DNA of 43,982 nucleotides. Source: Rhodothermus sp. Lineage in GTDB: Bacteria; Bacteroidota; Rhodothermia; Rhodothermales; Rhodothermaceae. The notes beneath the pieces were generated by a model. That model was not told where the DNA came from. It did no database searches and worked only from the letters and a program-made list of their open reading frames with translations. The DNA lies in the NCBI GenBank assembly GCA_015487635.1, contig WFPM01000131.1, positions 1-43,982 of the forward strand, given 5' to 3'. The translations under genes and the position numbers were made by a program. Each line of letters opens with the position of its first letter. The stretch's first letter is position 1. Positions 36,856-43,982 of this stretch are shown in pieces.

Positions 36856-38346
36856 TTACTGTCCGGGCAACAGCGGATTCTGCACGACCAGGCCCCGCGA
36901 TTCGGCAAGTACCCGGTTCATGTCGATCCGGATGGTTACCTGATTGGTTAACAGGTTCCCCTGTTCGTCGTACAGAATGAGCGGGTCGTACAGATCCATT
37001 TCGTTGGCCGGGGGAATGTAGTCCGGCACGAAAACCCGGGTCCCCAGATCCCCGTCGTTCAGGTTGGGGTTGGTATTGATTTCACGGAGCATGACGGGCA
37101 GGCGAATGCCCAGGTCATGCATCCGGCGCGCCTCCAGGAAGAGGATTTCCTGACGCATCAGGTAGAGCAACCGGATCAGGGCTGTGCCGCTGGCCGCATC
37201 GATGTCCGCGTCGGTAACCGAGGTCGCCGAGACGAGGGGGACCGTCACCAGGCCCGGACGGTCTTTGACCAGTCCTGCTCGGAAGGGGGCGCCGGGCTCG
37301 TCGGCGATCACGATCGAAGAGCTGCGCGGCCGCGGATTCAGGTCGTTGTCCAACCGTGGATCGTCGTCCTGGAATTCGGCGACCGGGCGTGAAGCAGCCA
37401 GTGCGCGGGCTGCCTTCATGAAGTTACGGGCCGCCGTTTCATCACCGTTGGCCAGGGCCACTTCTGCCCGGATGAGCAGCATTTCTTCAGCTTTGGCGAC
37501 CGGAATGGGGCTTTCGCGGTCGATGTACTTGGGATCCAGAAAGTCCAATCGGGGCAGCGGCTGCATTTCCTGCAGTGCCCGGGCGACCAGGTAGGCCCAG
37601 GGGGCGTTGTCGATGGAACTGGCATCAAAGCCCTGGGCAAAAAGGAACTCGGGGTCGGCTGCGAGCACCTGCTGGGCAAACTGGTCGGCCGGTGCCGCAT
37701 GCCCCAGGGCTCGGTGAGCACGGGCCAGAGCCGCGCGCGCGGCCAGGTCGAGTGATACGCCGTCAGGCAACTGGGCGCTGGTGCCCAGCGCCTGTTCCAG
37801 ATCGTTGATGGCCCGTTCCAGAAGCTGTGCCGCGGGGACCGGTGAGCCGTCTTTCTCAACCGGTACCGCGACAAAGTTTTCGCCCAGCATTAAATAAGCC
37901 ATGCCCCGGTAGTAATGGGCTTCGGCCAGCTGCTCGGGCGTGGCCCGCTCGTCGTTGGGTGCCACTTCATTAATCAGGAAGTCGGCCAGGGCCCTCAGCT
38001 CCTGGAGATTCCAGTAGGGACCGGTGAACCGACTGGTCCGGTCCATATCGACCGGCTTGATGTCCCGGGGGAAATCGTAGACGGTCCCCCCCAGACCGGT
38101 GCCGTTAATGGAGAAGTTGTCGGTAACGAATTCGGTAATTACTACGACGGCTCCCAGGGCTCGGGCGAACTGAGCCCGCAGGCCGGGCAGCAACGCGGCT
38201 ACCGGTTCCGGAGCTTTCTGGAAATCTTCGAGGGTGGTACGGGGGTTTTCCACCCGTGTGGGATCCAGGAAGTCACAGCCGGCCCCGTAGAGACCCAGGA
38301 GCAACAAGCAGGTAGCCGAACCGATTAGCGTGATGACGCGTCGCAT
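36856..38346 (-). CDS. SusD/RagB-family lipoprotein, pair 2
   Basis: The 496-residue protein has a signal peptide with lipobox (LYGAGC) and SusD features: TPEQLAEAHYYRGMAYLMLGENF, AINDLEQAL, a TPR-like middle (AARAALARAHRALGHAAPADQFAQQVLAADPEF) and LYLMRQEILFLEARRMHDLGIRLPV near the end. It is the ligand-binding partner of the SusC protein encoded 28 bases upstream. ATG 38346 gives the best signal peptide. Ligand unknown. Confidence 0.9.
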   Translation of the reverse strand: MRRVITLIGSATCLLLLGLYGAGCDFLDPTRVENPRTTLEDFQKAPEPVAALLPGLRAQFARALGAVVVITEFVTDNFSINGTGLGGTVYDFPRDIKPVDMDRTSRFTGPYWNLQELRALADFLINEVAPNDERATPEQLAEAHYYRGMAYLMLGENFVAVPVEKDGSPVPAAQLLERAINDLEQALGTSAQLPDGVSLDLAARAALARAHRALGHAAPADQFAQQVLAADPEFLFAQGFDASSIDNAPWAYLVARALQEMQPLPRLDFLDPKYIDRESPIPVAKAEEMLLIRAEVALANGDETAARNFMKAARALAASRPVAEFQDDDPRLDNDLNPRPRSSSIVIADEPGAPFRAGLVKDRPGLVTVPLVSATSVTDADIDAASGTALIRLLYLMRQEILFLEARRMHDLGIRLPVMLREINTNPNLNDGDLGTRVFVPDYIPPANEMDLYDPLILYDEQGNLLTNQVTIRIDMNRVLAESRGLVVQNPLLPGQ

Positions 38347-38374
38347 AGGTTTAACCAGGTAGTTTTCCATGACT

Positions 38375-41242
38375 TCAGAGGGTTACTTGGACGGCGAAAC
38401 GGAACTGGCGTGGCGGTGACAGCGTGATGCTCTGCACCCCACCCAGCTGCAAGTCGCCGGGAGCGGCCCATCCGGCCAGTTCTGGATCAACCAGGTCCTG
38501 CTTGGCAAACGTGTAGACGTTACGTACGCTGAAGGTTACGCTGGCGCGCTGCACGGGCAGATTCCGAAGCAGCGTGCGCGGAAGGCTATAGCGCAACGAG
38601 AGCTCTCGAATCTTGAGATAGTCGCCGTTTTTCAGCAACGCAATGAACGCTTCGCGATAGCGGAATTTGCCGATCTCATTGCCCTCAAGATCATAGCGGG
38701 TCGGGAAGACGGTCCGCTCAATACCATTGAACGAGGCCCAGGCGCTTCCGTAGTCCGCTACAAGACTTCCGGTCGCCCAGTCGGCCAGGGCATAGAACTG
38801 CAGCCGGTTGTCAAACAGCGAGAGTGACGTTGAAATGGAACCGGTCTTGGTCGGATAGGGCGTCTTCCCGATAAACTGAAATTCCGAGTCGTCGGGTAAG
38901 CCGTCGCCGTTTGTGTCGATGGGCACCGTCACGTACCATTCACCAACCGGATGCCCCTCTTCAACACGCTGCCAGGGTTCGAAGATGGCAAAGGGAGGAG
39001 CTCCCCCCATGTCGACCATGCGATTCCGGAATCCGTGATAGGTGAGTCCGATGGACCACTGGAGATCCCGGCGGTTGAACACATAAATCTCGGCAGCTAA
39101 TTCAACGCCGACATTTTCAATAACACCGACGTTCCGCAATTGCGTCCCTTTCCCCGTTACGGGCTGTTCCGGGACATAGAGCAGCGCGTCACTGGTGCGT
39201 GCCCGATAGAAGGTGGCGTTCAGACTGAGGCGATTCTGGAACAACAGCGCGTCAAAGCCGGCTTCCAGTGTCGCGGTACGTTCAGGTTTGAGCTCGGGGT
39301 TACCCGGATTATCAAAGCGGGGGGCGCTTTCCCCGCGGAAGGGAGTGGCCTGGAAGGTTACGTCCCGTGCGTATGGTGAGGGAAACTTACCGGTCTCTCC
39401 GTAAGCCGCACGCAGTTTCAGGACCGAGATGTAACGGCCTATGCTCTCCCGCCAGAACGGTTCATCATGCAGGTTGTACGAAAGCCCGATCTTGGGATAG
39501 GTCTGCAGGCCGACGTCTTTCCCAAAGGCGCTGTTGCCGTCAAGGCGAAGTCCGGCTTCCAAGAACAGGCGATCAAAGAAGCTGAGCTGTTCCTGGAAGA
39601 AAATGCCGCCGTTGAAAATCTGCGTCCGCGTTTCTTCGGCCGTCACCGTAGCGGCTTCGTCCAGGTCTTTCGTTCCCGGGAGAGCAAATGTGGTGCCCGT
39701 GGCCGTGATGATACTTTCGTCCTCGCGGAAGCCCTGTACCCCGAACGTAAAGGTGGAGGTCACAGGGCCCATCTGCGGGTAGTTGATGGTCCCGACATAT
39801 TCCAGGGTGACCACCGAAAAGTCGCGATTGTAGCGGCTCAGTTCGCCGCGATTACCCGAAACCGGCTCGAACTCGATGGGCAGAAACACGCGCTGCTCAT
39901 TGGCGCGCATATCGACTCCTACCGTCAGCTTGTTGCTGAACAGAGGCGAAGGCGTGAAGCGAATTGTCGAGCCGGCCGTGAAGCGATGCACGCCCTCATC
40001 GACATCAGGCAACAGAAAGATGCGGAGCGCCTCTTCAAAAGTTTCGGCTCCGCTGAAAAACAACGCATCGCCCACTTCAAAGGTGGTTAGCGGGTCGTAG
40101 ATCGACTGGCCGTTGAACAAACGCTGGAACTGAGACCGAATGTACGAACCCGAAAACGACACCTCCAGCTCGGGGCGCAGTTGTGCCTGCAAGTTAGCAC
40201 GGAGCGCATAAAGCGTATTTTCGTTTTCCGGCTGTACGCCTGTGTCATTCTGCAGGCGGCCGCTTACGTTATAGGTAAACGTCGGTGACCCCCCAGAAAA
40301 GCCTACGTAATAGTTCTGATAGAAGCCATTCTTCAAGAAGTTGTCGCGAATGAAGCGCGTTTTTCCATAGTTGGGGTCGTTCGGGTCTTCGCGAGTCTGC
40401 GGAAAAGAAAAGCCGGTATCTTTCAGAAAGCGCGTTTCGGGTTGGTCAAAGCCCAGTTCCGTGCGAATTGTTACCGTAGAGCGGCCAGCCTGTCCTCGCT
40501 TGGTGAAGATCTGGATGACACCTGAAGCCGCATCGGAGCCGTACAGGGTGCTTGCAGCCCCACCCCGCGTAATTTCAATCCGCTCGATGTCGCTGGTGAT
40601 CAATTCGGCCAGGGCCGAAGTCAGCTCGCCACCCAGGCTAAAGCTGGTGCCCAGCTCTGTATCGACACGGATACCGTCGATGTAAATGACCGGCGTTTGA
40701 CTGCCGATCACGCTGGTAATGCCCCGAAAATCGATCAAGGCGGCCTGGCCCGGTTGAGCGCTTTGCAGTCGAATGGTAGCACCGGCTACTCGCCCCTGCA
40801 ACAACTGATCGACCGACAACACCGGGGCCTCTTCAATCTCGCGGGCCGTCAGCACGGCTACATCTGTAGCCAGCTTGCGACGGGCTATACTGGTTCCCTG
40901 ACCGGTTACGACCACTTCGTCAAGTTGCAGCAGGTCTTCTTCAAGGGCAAAGTCCTGCGTAACAGTGGCACCCGGCTGTAGCGTAACGACGATCCGGCCT
41001 TCCCGATAGCCGATAAAGCGCGCTACAACTTCATATGTGCCGGCCGGAAGATCTTCGATGCGATACAGACCGTCGACGTCAGTGGCAGCCCCTCGTGTCA
41101 GCGCAGGAATCACTACGTTAGCTCCTGGTAACGGTTCTCCTGTACGCGCATCTAACACGCGCCCCTGCAGTGTAGCATTCTGCGCCCGGGACGCAGTTGC
41201 CAAGAACAGGCAGCCTGCAAGAAAAAGTAGCGCCCTTCGCAT
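38375..41242 (-). CDS. SusC/RagA-family TonB-dependent receptor, pair 2
   Basis: The 955-residue outer-membrane receptor has a signal peptide (LLFLAGCLFLATASRAQ) and a carboxypeptidase-like extension (LQGRVLDARTGEPLPGANVVIPAL). The TonB-box-like LDEVVVTGQGTS, the plug with IERIEITRGGAASTLYGSDAASGVIQIFTKRG and the barrel follow. It works with the following SusD and a TonB-family protein. The promoter region at 41277-41307 matches the phylum consensus and sits about 35 bases upstream. Confidence 0.95.
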   Translation of the reverse strand: MRRALLFLAGCLFLATASRAQNATLQGRVLDARTGEPLPGANVVIPALTRGAATDVDGLYRIEDLPAGTYEVVARFIGYREGRIVVTLQPGATVTQDFALEEDLLQLDEVVVTGQGTSIARRKLATDVAVLTAREIEEAPVLSVDQLLQGRVAGATIRLQSAQPGQAALIDFRGITSVIGSQTPVIYIDGIRVDTELGTSFSLGGELTSALAELITSDIERIEITRGGAASTLYGSDAASGVIQIFTKRGQAGRSTVTIRTELGFDQPETRFLKDTGFSFPQTREDPNDPNYGKTRFIRDNFLKNGFYQNYYVGFSGGSPTFTYNVSGRLQNDTGVQPENENTLYALRANLQAQLRPELEVSFSGSYIRSQFQRLFNGQSIYDPLTTFEVGDALFFSGAETFEEALRIFLLPDVDEGVHRFTAGSTIRFTPSPLFSNKLTVGVDMRANEQRVFLPIEFEPVSGNRGELSRYNRDFSVVTLEYVGTINYPQMGPVTSTFTFGVQGFREDESIITATGTTFALPGTKDLDEAATVTAEETRTQIFNGGIFFQEQLSFFDRLFLEAGLRLDGNSAFGKDVGLQTYPKIGLSYNLHDEPFWRESIGRYISVLKLRAAYGETGKFPSPYARDVTFQATPFRGESAPRFDNPGNPELKPERTATLEAGFDALLFQNRLSLNATFYRARTSDALLYVPEQPVTGKGTQLRNVGVIENVGVELAAEIYVFNRRDLQWSIGLTYHGFRNRMVDMGGAPPFAIFEPWQRVEEGHPVGEWYVTVPIDTNGDGLPDDSEFQFIGKTPYPTKTGSISTSLSLFDNRLQFYALADWATGSLVADYGSAWASFNGIERTVFPTRYDLEGNEIGKFRYREAFIALLKNGDYLKIRELSLRYSLPRTLLRNLPVQRASVTFSVRNVYTFAKQDLVDPELAGWAAPGDLQLGGVQSITLSPPRQFRFAVQVTL

Positions 41243-41276
41243 AGCCTGGTTTGATATTTGGTTTTTTCTGATATAC

Positions 41277-41307
41277 CAAATATAACGCGCTGTTTGTATA
41301 ATGCAAG
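41277..41307 (-). promoter_or_regulatory. Bacteroidota-type promoter of susC pair 2
   Basis: On the minus strand TATATTTG (41284-41277) is a full match to the -7 consensus TAnnTTTG. TTG (41306-41304) lies 19 bases upstream, a good -33 match. Transcription would start near 41270, about 28 bases before the susC ATG at 41242. On the plus strand TATAAT at 41297-41302 may be the -10 of the divergent ligase-CBS gene, so the two promoters would overlap. Confidence 0.6.
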
Positions 41308-41356
41308 GGCAAAATCGGGTACCCTAACAGAAAGAGATTTTTCTGAAACGTACCGG

Positions 41357-43195
41357 ATGGTTGAAGCGCTGTTGCAGGACCTGGAAGCGCTGGCGCGGAT
41401 GCTGGAGACCGGATTGATCGAGCGGGGCGTCTGTCGGCTCGGCGCTGAGCAGGAGCTGTTTCTGGTGGAGCCCTGTGGCAACCCGGCTCCGGTGGCCGAG
41501 CAGGTGCTGGCCCGCAATCGAGATCCGCACCTGGTGCCCGAACTGACCCGCTTCAATCTGGAGATCAATCTGGATCCGGTGCGGCTGGAAGGCGAGGCAC
41601 TACGCCGCCTGGAAGGGCAGCTGCTGAAGCGGCTCGCTCATGCCCGGGCGCTGGCGCATGAGCTGGGCGACGACATCGCTCTGTGCGGCATCCTTCCCAC
41701 AATTCACCTGTCGGACCTGACGCTCGACAACATGACGCCCCGGCCGCGCTACGCGCGGCTCAACGAGGTGATTACGCGGCGGCGTGGGGGATCCATTCAG
41801 CTTCAGATTACCGGAATCGACGAGCTGTTTGTGCAACTGGACTCCATCATGGTCGAGGGCTGTAACGCCAGCTTTCAGGTGCATCTGCAGGTCGATCCGG
41901 ACGCCTTTCCCCGCTACTACAATGCCGCCCAGATGGCTGCCGCGCCCGTGCTGGCCGCCGGGGTCAATGCCCCGGTGCTTTTCGGTAAGCGGCTCTGGCA
42001 CGAGACGCGCATTGCGGTCTTCCGTCAGGCCATCGACACGCGGAGTGGCAACCTGTACCTGCGCGAGATGAGCCCGCGCGTGCACTTCGGTACGGACTGG
42101 GTGCGGGAGTCCGTACTGGAAATTTACCGGGAAGACCTGGCCCGCTTTCGGGTATTGCTCACGCCGGAAGCGCCCCCAGAAGACGCATTGAAAGTGCTGG
42201 AACAAGGCGGCATCCCCCGGCTGGAGGCGCTGCAGCTTTTCAACGGAACGGTCTATCGCTGGGATCGGGCCTGCTACGGTGTGTCGGAGGGCCGTCCGCA
42301 CCTGCGCATCGAAAACCGCGTGCTTCCTTCCGGTCCCACGCCCGCCGACGAGGTGGCCAATGCGGCCTTCTGGGCCGGGCTCGTGCTGGAGCTGGCGCAC
42401 CGGGAGCCCGAGCTGCCCCGACGGCTGGATTTTGACGAGGCCCGGGGTAACTTCATCGCCGCAGCGCGGCTCGGGCTGGGCGCGCACCTGGCCTGGTTGG
42501 ACGGTACGCGCTGGCCGGCCCGGCAGTTAATCCTGGAGGAACTGCTGTCGCTGGCCCGGGCCGGCCTGCAACGGCTGGGCGTCGATCCGGCAGACATCGC
42601 CCATTACCTGGGGATCATCCGGGAGCGGGTGGAAAGCCGTCAGACGGGCGCCGAGTGGCAGCTTCGTTCGCTGGCGGCAATGAAAGGGCAGGGGAGTCGC
42701 GCCGAACGCCTGGAGGCGCTGGTGCTGACCATGCAGGCCTATCAGCAGGAGAACCGGCCGGTGCATACCTGGGAGCCTGCACGGTTGGCCGTCGTGCGTC
42801 GGCGCGAGGCGCAGGGCAACCGCCGTGTGGAGCACGTGATGACCACCGATCTCTTCACCGTGCAGGAAGACGAGCCGCTGCAGTTTGTGGCGGCATTGAT
42901 GGACTGGAAGCAATTGCACTTCGTACCCGTCGAAGACACCCGTCATCGACCGCTCGGGCTGGTCAGCCGCGCGGCGGTGCAGCAAGCGCTGCAGAAAAAA
43001 GATCCGCTGACGGCCGTGCGGTCTGTGATGAATCCGCACCCGATGGTCGTATCTCCCGAAACGCCGCTGGCCGAAGCGGCACGCTTGCTGAAAGCGCCGC
43101 AGGCCGAAGCGCTACTGGTCGTGCACCGAGAACAGCTCGTGGGGCTGCTCAGCCGCGCCGACGTGATGCGCTTTAGCGAGGGGAGGGAGGGGTGA
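41357..43195 (+). CDS. glutamate-cysteine-ligase-like protein fused to two CBS domains
   Basis: The 612-residue protein has an N-terminal GCS2-type carboxylate-amine ligase domain (about 20-390) with GAEQELFLV, LTRFNLEINLDPVRL and EGCNASFQVHLQV. A helical bridge follows, then a CBS pair at about 493-608 (VEHVMTTDLFTVQEDEPLQFV and SVMNPHPMVVSPETPLAEAARLL). The ligase family joins glutamate or related acids to an amine using ATP. The CBS pair may gate activity by nucleotide level. The exact substrate is unknown. ATG 41357 is chosen; the frame is open about 33 codons upstream but without a good start. Confidence 0.85.
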   Translation: MVEALLQDLEALARMLETGLIERGVCRLGAEQELFLVEPCGNPAPVAEQVLARNRDPHLVPELTRFNLEINLDPVRLEGEALRRLEGQLLKRLAHARALAHELGDDIALCGILPTIHLSDLTLDNMTPRPRYARLNEVITRRRGGSIQLQITGIDELFVQLDSIMVEGCNASFQVHLQVDPDAFPRYYNAAQMAAAPVLAAGVNAPVLFGKRLWHETRIAVFRQAIDTRSGNLYLREMSPRVHFGTDWVRESVLEIYREDLARFRVLLTPEAPPEDALKVLEQGGIPRLEALQLFNGTVYRWDRACYGVSEGRPHLRIENRVLPSGPTPADEVANAAFWAGLVLELAHREPELPRRLDFDEARGNFIAAARLGLGAHLAWLDGTRWPARQLILEELLSLARAGLQRLGVDPADIAHYLGIIRERVESRQTGAEWQLRSLAAMKGQGSRAERLEALVLTMQAYQQENRPVHTWEPARLAVVRRREAQGNRRVEHVMTTDLFTVQEDEPLQFVAALMDWKQLHFVPVEDTRHRPLGLVSRAAVQQALQKKDPLTAVRSVMNPHPMVVSPETPLAEAARLLKAPQAEALLVVHREQLVGLLSRADVMRFSEGREG

Positions 43196-43278
43196 GGGCA
43201 ATCCACCGGCATAAAATTGACGTCCTTAGGTGAGCCCCTGGCTTTCCCTGAAGACGTTCATCCGGACAATTGGTCTGT

Positions 43279-43770
43279 TCAATGCGCTTCCTTTTCGTTC
43301 TCGTCCTTAAAGTCTGTCTCAGATTCCTCTTCTTCCTCCTCTTCGTCCAGTTCGTCCTCCAGCTCCTCTTCAAGTCCTGCCTCCAGCACAACCGGTTCGG
43401 TCTCGTCTTCTTCGGTGTCCTCCAGCCCGCCCAGGATGGTTTCCATTGTGTCAGGCTCCGGTTCGGGCGTGCGGGGACGATGACGCTGCTGCAGCTCGGC
43501 CTTGAGTTCCGGCGCCAGTTCGTAGATGAGCCCCAGGTGATGCTTGCCGATCTGCACCACCAGGCCCTGCTTGATCATGGCCTGCGCGATGTCGTAGGGG
43601 CACATCTCATACCCTTTGCCCCGCAGGTAAAAGTTGGCATTGCGTCGCTCGGTGCCCACGATGAGCACGTAACCCCGCGCCAGTTTGTTTTTGGCGTGGT
43701 TGATCCACTTATCTTTAGAAACGGTAGGGCCAACGCGTCGTTCGGGCTGGTATTCACTGACCGGTTCCAT
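43279..43770 (-). CDS. hypothetical protein with highly acidic tail
   Basis: The 163-residue protein from ATG 43770 has a compact N-terminal part (RRVGPTVSKDKWINHAKNKLARGYVLIVGTERRNANFYLRG..MCPYDIAQAMIKQGLVVQIGKHHLGLIYEL) and a C-terminal tail of about 50 residues that is mostly Glu and Asp. No signal peptide, membrane segment or known motif is recognised. The frame is open 18 codons further upstream. The codon pattern and the strongly acidic tail suggest a real cytoplasmic protein. Function unknown. Confidence 0.65.
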   Translation of the reverse strand: MEPVSEYQPERRVGPTVSKDKWINHAKNKLARGYVLIVGTERRNANFYLRGKGYEMCPYDIAQAMIKQGLVVQIGKHHLGLIYELAPELKAELQQRHRPRTPEPEPDTMETILGGLEDTEEDETEPVVLEAGLEEELEDELDEEEEEEESETDFKDENEKEAH

Positions 43771-43905
43771 ACGCCGTTGCGTTGGACAGTCCCGTTGAAA
43801 AAGCAGCAGCATCAACCGCCACAAAAAAATCCCTGTTCCAGACCTGAAGGAGATCCCTTATATTTTTTCTAAACACGTAAAATTGCAGACCCGAAGCGCA
43901 GACCT

Positions 43906-43982
43906 ATGCTTTTCGGATTGCAGCTCGGTGAGTTCGGGCAGAAAATGATTGCCGGGGCGCCGCTGCTGGCGTGGATCAAGGC
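43906..43982 (+). CDS. possible gene start, cut by the window edge
   Basis: An open frame begins with ATG 43906 (MLFGLQLGEFGQKMIAGA) and runs off the end. Only 25 codons are visible, too few to identify. The divergent position to the acidic-tail gene makes a start here plausible. Confidence 0.4.
   Translation, partial: MLFGLQLGEFGQKMIAGAPLLAWIK

Noticed and set aside
43196-43278. Hairpin between the ligase-CBS gene and the acidic-tail gene
   Set aside because: ACGTC-CTTAGG pairs with a later CCCTGAAGACGT only with mismatches, too weak to call a terminator.

Overview
The window looks like chromosome of a GC-rich thermophilic member of the Rhodothermota/Bacteroidota, most like Rhodothermus. 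This rests on gene content and layout, not on a database search. The main signs are two SusC/SusD pairs, a Bacteroidota-style -33/-7 promoter, a TPR / DUF4292 / EnvC-like operon, a large subunit of carbamoyl-phosphate synthase without its C-terminal allosteric domain, and a clade II-type nitrous oxide reductase operon.

Layout. (1) 53-5808, minus strand: a complete SUF iron-sulfur cluster operon, sufB-C-D-S-E-T. A TTGACA promoter precedes it, and its -10 lies inside a 16-bp palindrome. A divergent HesB/IscA-type carrier gene starts at 6076. (2) 6418-8047: an orphan protein with a YjbQ-like N-terminal half and a divergent two-CBS-domain protein. (3) 8049-15934, minus strand: the nos (N2O respiration) operon, running Rrf2 regulator, lipoprotein cytochrome c, nosZ, nosB-like gene, nosD, nosF, nosY and nosL. 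A HepT/MntA-type toxin-antitoxin pair lies antisense between nosY and nosL. A second Rrf2 regulator (16170-16598) has the same cysteine spacing as the first, and several palindromes lie around both. (4) 16755-20832: an aldehyde dehydrogenase, a SemiSWEET transporter, a possible structured RNA with a terminator, folK, a deoxynucleoside kinase, a 58-residue membrane protein and a TonB-family protein. (5) 20833-25182: carAB behind a leader that contains an intrinsic terminator. (6) 25183-26113: a carB terminator and a badly decayed transposase gene. (7) 26114-31449, minus strand: SusC/SusD pair 1 and a cyclase-family lipoprotein. (8) 31554-36720, minus strand: lpd, then the EnvC-like / DUF4292 / TPR group. 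(9) 36856-41242, minus strand: SusC/SusD pair 2. (10) 41357 to the end: a glutamate-cysteine-ligase-like protein fused to two CBS domains, an acidic-tailed hypothetical protein and the start of one more possible gene.

How the parts fit. The SUF genes supply Fe-S clusters to apoproteins, plausibly including the two Rrf2 regulators, which carry three-cysteine motifs. NosZ, its cytochrome c and NosL all carry lipobox signal peptides, so this N2O reductase chain is probably tethered to a membrane. NosD, NosF and NosY mature the NosZ copper centre. The SusC/SusD pairs import oligomers using energy passed on by TonB-family proteins. The most unusual features are the toxin-antitoxin pair antisense inside the nos operon, the terminator-like hairpin just after nosZ, the palindrome-covered SUF promoter, the structured region before folK, the carA leader terminator combined with a CarB that lacks its effector domain, and the ligase-CBS fusion.
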